A program made the translations under genes and the position numbers. The notes beneath the pieces are model-generated. The model was not told the DNA's origin and searched no databases. It saw only the letters and a program-made list of their open reading frames with translations. DNA of 64,000 nt from assembly GCA_023653785.1 (NCBI GenBank), contig JAMKCH010084883.1:1-64000 (forward strand), read 5' to 3'. Source of the DNA: Ophioderma brevispina (lineage: Eukaryota; Echinodermata; Ophiuroidea; Amphilepidida; Ophiodermatidae). This document shows positions 1-12,428 of this stretch, piece by piece. Within the stretch, counting starts at the first letter, position 1, and each line of letters starts with the position of its first letter.

Positions 1-480
1 GGGCAGTCCAATATTTTATATGTGGATGCCGGCGCAGCCATTATCCACTACGTCCCGTGAACTTGCTATTTGATGACCAAAGTAGCAGGCCAATTCCTGC
101 TTCAAGGCCGAAATGTGAAGCCGTCTACCTCGATTTTTGTTTTTTGCTCGCGTCGCGTATTGGCCGCATGGCGGCGTCTGTTAGCTCTAGAATTTTAAAA
201 ACATGGCAGAATTATAACTATACCTTCACCGTTCTGTTTTCTGTTGCTTTATTCTGTTGTTAATGGAAGAGTATACTGTATCCAAAATAATTTTAATTTT
301 CTCTCCAGTTCGCTCTAGTCACAACGACGCAAGCCGCTCACATTTCACACAAGTTTAACCAACAACAATAAATTTAAAATCAACCACAAATCACAGGCGC
401 CTGTTTACGGATCCAAACAATGCGTATGTGAGTTCGTACCTCAGCACACGCGGTAGCAACTGAAAAAAAAATGCAAAAAG
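1..480 (+). other. CpG-richer window edge with a short ORF in strong Kozak context
   Basis: This stretch has visibly more CpG than the AT-rich sequence after it, for example around 140-175 and 305-345. An ATG at 168 lies in a near-ideal Kozak context (GCCGCATGG) and opens a 31-codon frame, 168-263, beginning MAASVSSRILKTWQN and ending in a hydrophobic run. The frame is also open upstream to an ATG at 57. I do not recognise the protein. It could be a first exon or 5' UTR of a gene extending left of the window, or chance. No convincing splice donor follows the ATG. Seen: CpG enrichment and Kozak match. Inferred: promoter or first exon. Confidence 0.22.
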
Positions 481-1200
481 GATAAAATAAACTCCTGGAC
501 GGTATAGGTGCAAGGGTATAATATAATTATTGCCAAAAACCACACACTGACACTGCTGGTTAATGGCTTCTACCACGCCTTTCTTCATGTGGACTAGCTC
601 AAATAGTTTGACAATTTTGTCTTAGCATAATTGAAAGAACAGACATTTCACATCAAAATCACAATGTAGGCTTGGGATTTATCAGAGCCCCAAGTAGGCT
701 GGACATCCTACGATTCGCAGGCCCAGATCTATGCTTCACAATAGCAATTGTAAATTGATGAGGAAATCTCTTATGAGGATCGGGAAAGAACTGGTCCTTT
801 TTTATAACCTTTGGTCTGGTTATATAGTATTCAATAGTTCTGTAAGTGGTTCATGTAGATGGGAAATTTATTTGAATCTGGGATGGCAATAAAGCAAGTG
901 TCACATTTAGGTGATATTTGATATGATTTATAGATTAATAAGGGACTTTTGGTTTGAATATACTTGAGTAGCAATGGCAAATAATAATACATTAAAATGT
1001 ATTAAACTGGTCTTTAGGGTTAATATGTGCAGCTGCACATTATAGGGTTAACTTAACCATAACTAGAGAACTTTAATTCATAATCATTACCCAGGTTGAC
1101 TACAGTTCTCAGAAGAGAAAATCTAAATTATGAATTTTCTTGAAATTTTGAATTAGTGTGAAAATGCATTCAGATGAGTCCAATCAAGCCCAGTCTTAGG
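481..1200. other. Unannotated AT-rich sequence
   Basis: I see no coding signal, recognisable repeat end or RNA gene here. The 65-codon minus-strand frame starting at 588 shows no family resemblance. Confidence 0.4.
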
Positions 1201-1203
1201 GCA

Positions 1204-1276
1204 GTGGTTTAATTTTGAGATGGCTTCCCAAATGACCATAGGTCATTAAGTCATTGGGAAGCCATCTCAAAACCAC
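1204..1276. repeat. Imperfect hairpin / small foldback
   Basis: The left arm (about 1204-1232) reads GTGGTTT..TTTTGAGATGGCTTCCCAAATGA. The right arm (about 1250-1276) is its near-exact reverse complement, ending CCATCTCAAAACCAC. The loop is about 17 bases. No target-site duplication is obvious. It may be the collapsed end pair of a MITE. Confidence 0.6.
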
Positions 1277-1390
1277 ATGGTCTTTATAAAATCTACCAGT
1301 GTTGAAAGGATAAAAGCCCAACTCTATGCAAGGTATTAACAAAAAAGTTGGCTTTCTGTGTGGTTGGCACACCCTTCATAGTCATGTGGA

Positions 1391-2868
1391 AGTTTGCACA
1401 CACAGCCTGAAGGATGGAAATAGAGTACAGACTTTTTCTAACGGACGATTTTAGTTTATTAGGACATTCATTTTTGAAGGGTGTGCAAAATTTGGTGCAG
1501 TGGCATTTATGAAAATCCAATATGGCTGCTTCCATGTCGGGAATCACTGAAAATCCCTTAAGTATTTCTGATAGAAACAATTTTGTTTGCGGTATACTGA
1601 TCTGTTTTTAAGCACGAAGAAGTGTTAGTAATGTAATGTTTCATTATTGCCCCCAAAATACAACCGATATGGCTGCTCAAAAGGCAAATAGCCCGCTAGG
1701 AATCATTAAATGATCTTAACTCCTCCATTATATATATGTTAAGATATATAGGAATATATCCTGAACGCCTACAACATGTTCTGCAGGTGTTCAAAATCTA
1801 TCACAATTGAACACACTCTACAAGAGTTATTTTAATATCTCTAGAATGCATTGTAAACACATTCGGACACGTCAAGTGTTCTCCACGTTTTGCAGTGTAG
1901 AGGCTTGATTCTAGTGTCTATATGTATGCTTTATGCTTTACACTTATGAGATATATGTATTTGATCACTAGACACCCTTATTTGGCATTTCTCTGTAATC
2001 GACATTTTCCAAATTCAAGATGGCAGCCAATATAGCCGCCTTTAAATATATTCCAAACTTATATTATACCTCTATTATATGTAGTTACATCAATAATTAT
2101 CATTATAAAGGTGTACATTAAGGTATGGGATAAGTATTTGACCATTTTGACCATTTGACATCCTTATCTGGCATTTTTGTGTTGTTAACATGCGAAAATG
2201 TTAAGATGGAGGCGTGTATGGCTACCTTTTTACCTTCTTTAAAACTATAAATTACGATACATCTGTATTGTATTTAGTTATAGCATCCAAAATGACTTTT
2301 AAAGTTGAAATTAAAGTATGAGATGTATGTATTTGAACATTACAAACTCGTACCTGGTATTTTTGTTTTGACAACATGCTTAAAATTCAGAATGGTGGCC
2401 AATATATTATTAATATAAGACAATTTGTAGTTTTTCTGATCTTAAAAGGCAGTCATATTGGCTTCCATTATGATTGGTAAGCATGTTAACACACTTGGAA
2501 TAGCGGATATGAGTTCCTACTGGATATAGACCCATACTTATGTCTCTATCACAAATACTTGATGAGGTATGATCAATTGAATGATTTCTGAGCATATTGG
2601 GTTTCGGGGTGGCCATATTGGAGTTGATGGTAATGTTGTGATCAAATTACATCAAGAACTCGTAGATTCCCCGTGCTTTAAAACCTGGATATAGAGTATA
2701 AAATTGTGGTCATTTGAATGAATTTGAGAGTAGTAGCGGCCATATTGGATTTTTAGAAAATGCATTGCACGAAATTTTGCACACCCTCCAGAAATTATTG
2801 GTTTAGCTCCTCATAAACAAAAATCGATCTATAGAAAAAGTCTGTACTCCATTTCCACCCTGCGCCCA
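1391..2868. mobile_element. Long-terminal-inverted-repeat element, non-coding, with internal tandem repeats
   Basis: About 1408-1533 is repeated in reverse complement at about 2735-2868. Both arms contain GGAAATRGAGTACAGAC, a CTTTTTCTA block, GGGTGTGCAAAATTT and AATCCAATATGGC in the same order, so the inverted repeat is roughly 125 bp with scattered mismatches. Between the arms, about 1935-2420 holds three diverged ~190-bp units, each with ATGAGAT..TATGTATTTGA, a TGGCATTT/TGGTATTT block and AAGATGG..GCC. No long ORF is present, so this is a non-autonomous DNA element. A relative with similar ends lies at 32342-33560. The exact outer ends and target duplication could not be fixed. Confidence 0.7.
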
Positions 2869-3295
2869 CGATTCCCCCTGACTATCAAATTTAGTTTGAG
2901 CAGTCTGGTAAACAATGTATGTACTCAACCAGTTAACAAAAGCATACATAATACTTTACTCGCAAGCCTATCAGATGGACTTCATACGTACACCTGATGT
3001 GTAAATTTCAGTTGCCTCTGTATGTAATGTATTGTACTTTCAGTGTATTTCTGTTCTTTTAGAGGAAATTATTGCAGCAACTTGATCACATGTGCCATTA
3101 TGCGATGTTTGCATGTTTCAGTGTGATGTGTGAGGCTTGCCTGCAATGGATCATGGGCCAATTGATGAAGATGATGACGAGGGTGATGACAGGGACAATG
3201 ATGAAGTGTACTGCAGTAATTCATGCATCTTTTGGGAATATGTTACTGGAATTTAAAATGATAAGGGCCATTGGTTGCAGTTTAATTCCATCTTT
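2869..3295 (+). other. Unannotated stretch with a short acidic ORF (3146-3256)
   Basis: ATG at 3146 opens a 36-residue frame ending with TAA at 3254-3256. It starts MDHGPIDEDDDEGDDRD and contains a strongly acidic run. Codon flow is exon-like and the GC is higher than its surroundings. An in-frame stop lies 15 bases upstream, and the best acceptor-like AG candidates (3121-3134) are mediocre. It could be a terminal exon or a first coding exon, but the (GATGA)-rich run could equally be low-complexity DNA. No family recognised. Confidence 0.2.
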
Positions 3296-3396
3296 AAGAA
3301 GGGGCCTTTGGTGAAAGCAAGACTGAAAATGATGCTCTTTATTTTTAAGAAGGGCCTTTGGTGAAAGCAAGACTGAAAATGATGCTCTTTATTTTT
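3296..3396. repeat. 51-bp perfect-looking tandem duplication
   Basis: A unit beginning AAGAAGGGGCCTTTGGTGAA and ending with CTCTTTATTTTT is repeated once, 3296-3346 and 3347-3396. The copies differ by a single G in a homopolymer. This is a recent local slippage or repair duplication. Confidence 0.8.
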
Positions 3397-3659
3397 GCAA
3401 ATCTCTTGATAGACTTCATTTATTTGTTCCAAGTCAGTGTTTTAAAAAAGATTTCATATAGAAGGTTGATTACTAACGTGGTTGGTTTTGGCTCTGAGGA
3501 ATTTTGCGGCAAATAGTTCACATATAAATGACTGCTAGTTTCAAAACATACACTGATAGAAAAGATGAAAAATAAATGGCATATTTATTTGTCCATGTAT
3601 TATGATGGGAGGCTATCTGTGCCCAAATGGGATTTAGCAGCAGAAGTGGGTCATTCTAA

Positions 3660-3839
3660 CTCCTGATGTGCTTTTGAAGCTAAATATCGAGGGTTTACTG
3701 CAAGAAGGCCCCATCTGCAATAGCTGCCATTTGTCAGTTGTGTTCTTATTAAGTGTTATACATGCCAAATCTAACAACTGGCAGCTATTGCAGATGGGGC
3801 CTTTTTGCCCTAAACCCTCGATATGTAGGTTCATAACCT
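3660..3839. mobile_element. Foldback MITE with 10-bp flanking direct repeat
   Basis: The left arm (about 3681-3740) and right arm (about 3770-3827) are reverse complements: ATATCGAGGGTTT, AGGCCCCATCTGCAATAGCT and GCCA.TTGT occur in mirrored order. The block is flanked on both sides by GTCATTCTAA (3650-3659 and 3840-3849), a candidate target-site duplication. Because the element is palindromic, both strands show open frames with nearly the same peptide (GPICNSC..); these are shadows, not genes. A 9-10 bp duplication would suit a Mutator-like foldback, but no terminal consensus confirms that. Confidence 0.7.
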
Positions 3840-4051
3840 GTCATTCTAATGCTGGAAAGGTTAAAGCACTTCACCAACTGACTGCAGGATGGCTACCCAA
3901 TAGATATTTTTATTGCGGAGTAAATTATAGGTGCCTCTGATCATTTTCTTTTCCTTATAGTGTAATTTGCCAATTTATGTCATGTCATCCTGACAGGAGC
4001 AGGGTTAGAAATTCATGGAAAGGTGCAAAAATCTGTTTAGATTCTCACAAT

Positions 4052-7000
4052 CAAGATTCTCTTCCTTTTAATTTGTGTGTAAACTTCAAGGTTTGTGACC
4101 GGGGGGGGGGGCACTTGTATTTATTAAAGGTGGATATGATGCGTGAACAAGAAAACGCATAAAAGGTCTCTTTTTTCCAACAGGTGATGTACGCGCGTAC
4201 ATTGATTAGGGTGTCAAAAACAGCAAAATATGGAAAAAAGGGTGGTTTTTTTTGTAACCCTTAAATTGTGATGTACGCGAGATCAAAATTATCAAAAATA
4301 TTGTAATTTTGAAGTAAAGTAATATGAGCAAAGCCAGATAATAAGGGTATATTATCAACACAATGCATTGCTTACTTGTTTAGGGTGGCAAAACTGACAA
4401 AAAGTCTTGTTTATGGTAGCAAAAACAGACAAAAATGCTTGTTTAGGGTATGTTTTTTAGTCGGTGGAAATACTTGTTTAGGGTGCATTTCGGAAGTCCA
4501 TGTTCACACATCATATCCACCTTTGAATACAACAAATGGGTGATGATACAGAATAATAGTTTTAGGTACTGCGGATGATGCCTAGAAGCCAGTAGATCAT
4601 TGTTAGAAACTGAAGGATAGAGGTACTTCAACTATTTCTTAGTATGTGCCATCCAGGTTTTCAATCATAGGGGTTGTGGAACTGGTTTTAGAACCAAAAT
4701 GGGAGTCTGCAAATCTGAATTTAGGCCAAAATTGACTTGGAACTCAAATGTTTAAAATTGCACCCGGCCTAATTTTGTCAAATTTTGAAGGTTTGTAAAA
4801 TGAATTTTCTTCAAAATCATGGTCCTTATGAAGGAAAATTTTAGGTCAAATTAATGGGATTTGTAAATGGGGTCATCAGAACTGCTATCGGCTGAAAAAG
4901 GGAGTCATGAGAGAGCATATCCTCATACCTTCACCTTCAAATAATATGTTTAGCCAGCTTGGGGGAGGGGGAATTAAAATAGGTTGTTCATGATTGAGCT
5001 CTGCCACAAGGAATTAGGAAATGAGAGACTTTACACTAAATACTGCATTGCAAATTCCGTATGGGAATTCATCTTCAGGTTCAGAACATAAGACTTGGTG
5101 TGTGTGCTTTAGTCCGAATTCACTCCATTATTGATTACAGCTAGGAAGTAAAGAAGGTGATTTATTTTGAATGAACTTGGAAAATAAAAAGATTTGAAGG
5201 AAGATACATTGGCCTTCTTGGGAATAAGTTGTCTGATTTAGGATGTTTTAAGTAGCTAAGGGTTAATTACAGGACACTGGTTTCTCGCAGAAGGCTCAAA
5301 TCCGAGTCGGATGTGGAGCTGTTTCTCTATCACATGTGTCCCCGCATTCACACACGTACAGGTTTAATATCACGTCTCCGGTAATCCTGACCCGGGAGGG
5401 ATTTGTGACGATTGAATTGAGAATGCATTTGCATTCGCATTAAATGACTACAACCTGTCGAAACCGTGACAAGACAGTGGCATTTTTGTATTGAAAGCAA
5501 GATTTAGTGCAGTTGTCGGTTGTTTTGCGGTGTGTCTTTGGTTTGGTTTTGGTGTTTGTACAAGGGATTGGGGATGATGTTATTGAAAAATCTGATGCCG
5601 GTGCAAGTGTTGTGGTCAATTAAAATAGAACAGAGCTGGGTTACAGGCATGCTTTCTGTTATTTGTCAGTGCTTTGCCATGGGGCTTTTAGCTTTTTTAG
5701 ACCATAAGCAAGTAGGGAGTCTTTATTCTTTAGTGGAAAGGGCACCATTGGTCCAGGTTTCTTTTGGTCAGCCAAATGTTCATTGAAATGATTGTCAAAA
5801 GTTGCATTTTTAGCTCAGCATACTTAGTATGCTCTTGATAGCTTGTTTAGCATAGCAGTTTGCTACACATTTTCTGCCATTTGCTATGCAATTTTAAGAT
5901 TGTGTAGCAATTTTTCCCCATACGTTTGCACTATCGAATATGATCACGCAAGAGCTGTTCAAAAATTGCTACACAAATAAAAACTCCTAGCGTGGAGCGC
6001 TGCCATATGAGGTGTTCACAGATTTGGATCAAAGGTTATAATGGCCGTATTAAAGGGGGCTTTCTTTGAAAATCTCTAAATTCCTTCTTGTACCACTAAT
6101 CATTTGCTAAAATCACTAGACTTAGTCACTTGGTCAGAAGAACCGCCTGACCCAGGCCCATAGGAATGTTTTCAGAATTGACTGAGGTTTTAGTGCCAAG
6201 GTGTGAAAAAATTCCTTTGGAGCAAAAGTAACCATGTTTCATTTTTTATATGGTCCTTTCTAGGGTAAAATTGTAATAGATTCTGAATTTTTAATCAAAA
6301 CCCCTGTATCATGCACCATTTTTGTGCTGCAAAATATGATTGGTTGCCGATGTTGTCCAAAAATCGCACTTTTTTCGGGGTGAAACAAAAAATGTTCCCC
6401 TACTACAACACTTGGAATACTTACAGAGTCTACCATAATGGCCCCCTACATATCATATTTACAGCATTCAAGATCTGACTTGCGTTGGCGGACACGGTTG
6501 TGACAATTATTTAGATGTGACAATAACTAAATATTGATCATTATTAATGTTTTCTAGGGTAAAATTACATGCAGTTTGTTCGATTTTGGTTGGCCCTTAA
6601 AGATGGTGACAATCACACACTTTTTGAGATATAATAAATCCATTTTTTTGGCCAATTTTTTGGCCAAAATGTGGCTTTTTTTGGAGTGACAAAAAAAAAT
6701 GTTGACTTGTCTATTTGGAATGCACCATTGTACAACAAAAAATAGCCAGTTGTTATTTTTTTTAATTTAAGCATGTTACATTGAATTCACCTATCTTTAC
6801 AATAACATTAGTTTGCATTGTTAAAAGTACCTCCTGTTTTTGGTTGGAGCTTCTTGAAATTGTACGTCGTAGTGACAAAATTGTCGCAAATTTGAGGTTT
6901 TTGTCCAATTTTAGACTTCAAAACCATAATTTCACAAGGTATACCCTAGAGATATAATTATTTGTGTCATTTTGGTTTCAGAAATGCATGATTAGCACAA

Positions 7001-10000
7001 CATAGGTAGTACGTTTGAACAGAATGCTCTTTACTAAGAAAAATTATAATGCAAAATGTTACCCTAACCCCTTAATATTCTGCATGGCGTGAAAAAATTT
7101 TTCTGATTTGATAAAAAAATTCCAAACAAACCAAAAATTCCAGGGATTATGGGATGTAAAATATGAACTTGTTAGGCCCAATACCTCCCCCTACAACAGT
7201 TCATATTTATTAGACCTATGACTCCTCCTTTTTTAGTTGAAATTTTTTTTTATCAATCATTTTTTTCCTTCCAGCAATAGGTAGTGTTAATGTACAAAAG
7301 CATCTAATCATACCCAAAAACCACCTAAAAATACAGCAGATACTAGATGACTTAGGATCAGAATGAATTATACAGTTATTTAAACATATTCCAATGTAAG
7401 AATACCTTACTTATGTTTACTATGGTTATTATTTTGCCCACAGGTTCAGTAAAATTAGTGTTTTTCACAGTTAGCCTCTGTCTCTTTTCCCCTTATTGGA
7501 TATCATTGAGGTTTGTATTTTGAGGTGTGCATATAAGGGGGAAGTAATTGCATTTCTAAGGGCCAGATACGTTTCTACACAAAATTTCACCCCAGAAAAG
7601 GTGTTTTCATACAAAATTCTTGAACTTCAGTTTTATCATTTTGTATCCAAAGCAAGTCAGATCTTGAACGTGTCATATGACCTTCTATAATGTTAATATA
7701 TCAGTTAAAAGGTATAACTTAGGGATTCAAGTATTGGCTTATCAATCATTTCATAATTTTCACACCCGAACCATTCAATGAATGTACCGTGACAAAAAAG
7801 AATTCAAAATTTAGCACTTTCAAACAAAAATTTTTTATTATTATTAAAATAAAAGATTGATCTATGGAGAAAAGAACTTCACATTCCTTAAGCTTTTTTT
7901 ATTTATGGTTTTAAATTGATACCTAACATGCTTCAATTCAAATATAGGAATAATTCAAAATACAAAAATGTATCCCTGCCCTTGTTTTTTACAGTGCGTG
8001 AAAAAAAAAAATATTGTTGTTTGATAAAATTGGAATTGACGAGGAGAAACTAAAAGAGCTATAGGTTTCAAAATTTAATCGATTAACCTTTGTTCACCCG
8101 GTACATAAAATTTGAGAATTTTTTTTTTTATCAATTGCGGAACTTCAAATTTTACCCTAAAATTTGGCGTTTCGCATGACCCACAAAAAAACGAAAAGGG
8201 TGAATTGTTGAAAAGTTATCGATTATGCACAAGACATATTCCCACAATAAGATAGTAATTTTGTCAAACTAGCACAACATTTGAGAATTTTTTTTATCAA
8301 ATGAAAGCAAGATGCTTATCAGCAAAATACCAAGGTTCTATGGGACTCAGCATTGCGCAATACCCATGTAATGACGATATCTCGGAACGCCATCCAACAT
8401 TTGCATTTCTACTTCAGATTTGGATTCTATACAAAATTTTAACCTGTAAAAACATGTGTTGTTTCAATTAAAGCACATTCACATTTTTGGTTCCCCCGCC
8501 AACTTTGGTTGGCAAAGGGGGACTATAGAAATGTAGCGGTCCTGTGCGGTGGCGTGTGTGTGTGTGTGTGTTGCGTTCCCTCAGTTATATCTTTGGAACT
8601 AAGCAAGTGTGAATGTCCATCTTCGCACCATGATGTATCTCATAGGTGGTGGTGGGATACCAAGTGGGTCATGTGGCCTGGGTCAACGGTCAAATGTGGT
8701 TCACAAAATATGGGCCAAATATGGGCAAAAATAGGGCTAAATCGCCATAATAACCACCGTTGTCAACAAAATATCTTTTGATTGGAGTCAAGTATGGGTT
8801 TCCATCTTCGCCATATATGTCACTCAATGTAGGCGGCGGCTGAAAGTTTCGGAGGAGGTTCATGTGGCATTGGTCAAGGTCAAATGGGGTCAAAAATAAT
8901 GCAAAAATGGGGTTAATTGCTATAAAACCTTAACTGTTTGGTTATGTGAAACTTGTGGGTGTGGTCACATTTAGTGCCGAAAATTTTGAAGGTCATTTCA
9001 GGTCATCTTGAGGTCATCCAAGGTCAAATCACTTACCATGTGGTAAGAGATAAAATTGGTGGGTGTGGTCACATTTAGTGCCGAAAATTTTGAAGGTCAT
9101 TTTCAAGTCCGTCTGAGGTCAATCCAAGGTCAAATCACTTAACATGTGGTATAGGATGAAAATTGGTGGGTGTGGTCAACATTCATTACCAAAATTTTGA
9201 AGGTCATTCAAGGTCCATCCGAGGCTCATCCAAGATCAAATCCACTTAACATGTGGTTGGAGGTTGAAAATTGGTGGGTGTGATCAACATTTCATGCCAA
9301 AACGTTTGAAGGTCATGGTGAAGGTCATGAGGGGTCATCCAAGGTCCAACAACTACAAATGGGTAGGAGGAATGACAATATGGTGGGTGTGGTCAACATT
9401 CAGTCCCAAAAATTTGAAGGTCATTTCAAGGTCATGCGGGGTCATCCAAGGTCCCAATCACTTAACATGTGGTATGAGGGCGAAAATTGGTGAGTGTGGT
9501 CATCATTCAGTGGCAAAAAATGTTGATGGTCATTTCAGGTCATGTGGGTTCATTAAGGTCAAATCACTAATGTGGTAGGAGGATGAACTTGGATGGGTGT
9601 GGTCACCATTCAGTGTTTGACACTTTGAGGTCATTTCAAGTCATGTGGAGTCATCCGAGGTCAACTCACTTAACATGTGGTGGAGGAATGAAACTTGGTG
9701 GGCGATGACAATCTTCCCTGAGATCTTAAATTGTTGCTTCTTGTTCTTTAGCTAATGCACTGGGCAGGGGGGACTTTGTGGTTCGAGAACCGCCTTGTTA
9801 CACTTTTGGCAGGTGTCAGTAAAGTTAAAACCTAGGTTCGAATCTGAAACCATGTCATATGATGGTGTTCACAGGTGGGGTCAAAGGTGATGTGGGTCGA
9901 TTAAATGGCATTCCTTTGAAAATCTATAAATTCTTTCTTGTGCCACAAATCAATTACTATAATCACCAAATGGTGTCGAAGAACAGCTTCAGACGCGTTC

Positions 10001-10062
10001 AAGCTTTAACTTAAGTTAGTGGACACGGGTGTGAAAAAATATTTAGGGGTGGAAAAACAGTC
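4052..10062. repeat. Tandem segmental duplication, copy A (~6.0 kb)
   Basis: From about 4052 (after ATTCTCTTCC) the sequence matches, in order and orientation, the segment starting at about 10063. Shared landmarks include the poly-G near 4100 / 10110, GGTGATGTACGCG at 4182 / 10204, a block at about 5040 / 11148, and the AGGTCA array at 8486-9800 / 13880-17378. The terminal motif GGACAC..GTGTGAAAAAA..ATTTAGGGGT precedes both junctions (10020 and 17580), as expected for head-to-tail duplication. A retains about 1.24 kb (about 6437-7680) that B lacks. The unit is non-coding and has internal repeats of its own, such as about 6000-6150 against 9850-10000, and recurring CCCTACCCC..GTGAAAAA modules. 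Confidence 0.85.
8486..9800 (+). mobile_element. AGGTCA-rich Helentron-like (HINE-like) element, family W, copy A
   Basis: The 5' end TTGGTTCCCCCGCCAAC folds with GGTTGGCAAAGGGGG just downstream. It is followed by a GT microsatellite (about 8553-8570). The core (about 8870-9720) is a tandem array of ~100-bp units, each with AAAATTTTGAAGGTCATTTC, GTCATCCAAGGTCAAATCAC and TTAACATGTGGT. The 3' end has GGCAGGGGGGACTTT, an inverted echo of the 5' end, then the hairpin GGTTCGAGAACC and CCGCCTTGTTA. Subterminal inverted repeat plus 3' hairpin plus tandem core is the plan of non-autonomous Helentrons; that classification is inference. It lies inside duplication copy A, so it predates the duplication. 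Confidence 0.6.
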
Positions 10063-12193
10063 AAAATTCGTCTGCCTTTTAATTGTTGGTAAACTTCAAG
10101 GTTGGACCGGGGGGGGGGCAATGTATTCAAAGGTTGGATATGATGCAGGTGAACAAAAAAAAGGGACAACGCATAACAAGGTCTCTTTTTCCAACAGGTG
10201 CCGGTGATGTACGCGAGTACATTTGATGGGTGTCAAATGTCAAAAAAAACAAGCAAAAATATGGAAAAAAGGGTGTTTGTTTTGTAACCATGAAATGGGA
10301 TGTACGCGAGGAGTCAAAAAGTATCAAAAATATTGTAATTTTCCGGTAAGTAATATGAGCCAAAGACCAGATAATAAGGGTTTAAGATTCAACGTCAACA
10401 ATGCATTGCACTTGTTGTAGGGTGGCAAAATCAAACAAAAACTGACCAACAAAGTCTTGTTTATGGTAGCAAAAAAAAGACAAAATGCTGTTAGGGATGT
10501 TTTTCGTCGATGGAAATATGTTTAGGGTGCAATTCGGGAACGTTCAAGTCGTTTGCGGAATGGGGGGTACAGTCGCATGGTGTTACGGTGTTGGTCACAT
10601 CATCATGATCCAACTTGAATAACAAAGGGGTGATGGTGATGAACAGAATAATAGTTTTAGGTACTTGCGGATGATGCCTAGAAGCCAGTAGATCATTGTT
10701 TTGAAAAACTGAAGGATAGAGCGGTTACTCTTCAAGTAATTTCTTAGTATGTGCCATCCAGTTTCCAATCATAGGGGTTGGCTGGAAACTGGTTTTCGGA
10801 ACCAAAATGGGAATCTGCAAAGTTCGGAATTTAGGCCAAAATTGACTTGGAACTCAATGTTTTAAAATTGCACCGGTACTAATTTGTAAATTTGTAAGGT
10901 TTGTTAAAATGAATTTTCTTTCAAAATCATGGTCCTTATTAGGTCAAATTTTAGGTCAAATTAAGGGATTTGTAAATGGGAGGTCATCAGAACTGCGATC
11001 TGGCTGAAAAAGGGAGTCATGAGAGAGAATATCCTCATACCTTAACCTTAAATAAATATGTTTAGCAGCTTGGGGGAGGGGGAATTAAAATAGGTGTCAT
11101 GATGAGCTCTGCCACAAGGACATTAGGAAATGAGAGACTTTACACTAAATACTGCATTGCAAATTCCGTATATGGAATGAATTTCAGGTTCAGAAAATAG
11201 ACTTGGTGTGTGTGCTTTAGTCCGAATTCACTCCATTATTGAGTTACCGCTAGGAATTTAAAGAAGGTTGATTTATTTGAATGAACTTGGAAAATAAAAA
11301 AGATTTGGAAGGAAGATACATTGGCCTTCTTGGGAATAATAACTTGTCTGATTTAGGATGTTTTAAGTAGCTAAGGGTTAATACAGGACACTGGTTTATC
11401 GCAGAAGGCTCCAAATCCGAGTCGGATGTGGAGCTGTTTCTATACATCACATGTGTCCCCGTCACTCACACCATAAGACAGGTTTTTAATATCACGTCTC
11501 AGTAATCCCGACCCGGGATGTTGTGCCGAGGTTGAATTTGAGGAATGCATTTGCCATTCGCATTTTGAAATGACTACAACCTGCCAAAACCGTGACCAAG
11601 AACAGTGGGCTTTTGTATTGAAAGCAGATTAGTGCCGTGTGTTTCTGGTGTTTTGCGGTTTGTTTGTTGGTTTGGTTTTGGGGTTTGATACAAGGTTGGG
11701 GATGATGTTATGGAAAAATCTGATGCCGTTTGCTTGCAAGAAGGGTTTTTGTGGTCAATTAAATAGAGCAGAGATGGGTTACAGGCATGCGTTTCTGTTT
11801 TTGGGTACAGTGCTTTTGCCATGGGGGCTTGGCTTTGCTTTTTTAGACCATAAGCAATCGGGGGGAGTTCTTTATTCTTAGTGGAAAGGGCACCATGGTC
11901 CCAGGTCTTTTGGTCAGCAATGTTCAGTGAAATGATTGTCAAAAGTTGCATTTTTAAGTCAGCATACTTAGTATGCAGAGCTAGGCTAGGTTATGGCAAT
12001 GTGGTTACTCGATTTCTGATCTTCATGTAGTTTTGTCAAAATGTGTTTCAGTATGAAGAACCACTGACCATATCTGACCCAAGGCCCATATGAGGGCTCG
12101 TGATTCAGCTTGTTTAGATAGCATTTTTTGCTACACATTTTCTGCCATTTGCTATGAAATTTTAAGATTGTGTAGCAATTTTCCAATCCGTTT

Positions 12194-12428
12194 TCAACCA
12201 GAGAAGATTTCAGTAGCTTCCCACCATGCATTGCTTTTCAATGGAGGTTTTGTACAGGTATACTGATGTAAATCGTTATGGGCTTTGAAACATGGCTTAA
12301 ATTGACAGTTAGTGATCACAAAAACTTGAATTTTAAAAGTGTTTCATATCTAACGATCGCATGACTACCTGTACAAAAAACTTCCAAGGAAGCAATGCAT
12401 TGTGGGAAGCTTACTGATATTTTCTCTT
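12194..12428. mobile_element. Foldback MITE present only in duplication copy B
   Basis: The left arm (about 12199-12257) reads GAGAAGATTTCAGTAGCTTC and ends in TTTGTACAGGTA. The right arm, ending at 12428, is its reverse complement, including GCAATGCATTGTGGGAAGCT. The arms are ~60 bp around a ~100-bp centre. The matching place in copy A (about 5925-5940) reads straight through CATACGTTTGCAC. In B, CGTTT appears on both sides (12189-12193 and 12429-12433), a likely 5-bp target duplication. The insertion therefore followed the segmental duplication, or it was lost cleanly from A. Confidence 0.75.

Noticed and set aside
3634..3940. Two ORFs with the same GPICNSC peptide on opposite strands, as a possible sense/antisense gene pair
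   Set aside because: The symmetry is fully explained by the foldback arms.
8509..9578. ORFs of 90-104 codons across the AGGTCA array
   Set aside because: They are tandem-repeat translations, and the frame is not kept between duplication copies A and B.
11574..11951. 125-codon minus ORF in copy B (and an 80-codon plus ORF opposite)
   Set aside because: The equivalent stretch in copy A (about 5460-5820) is broken in both frames, and no domain is recognised.
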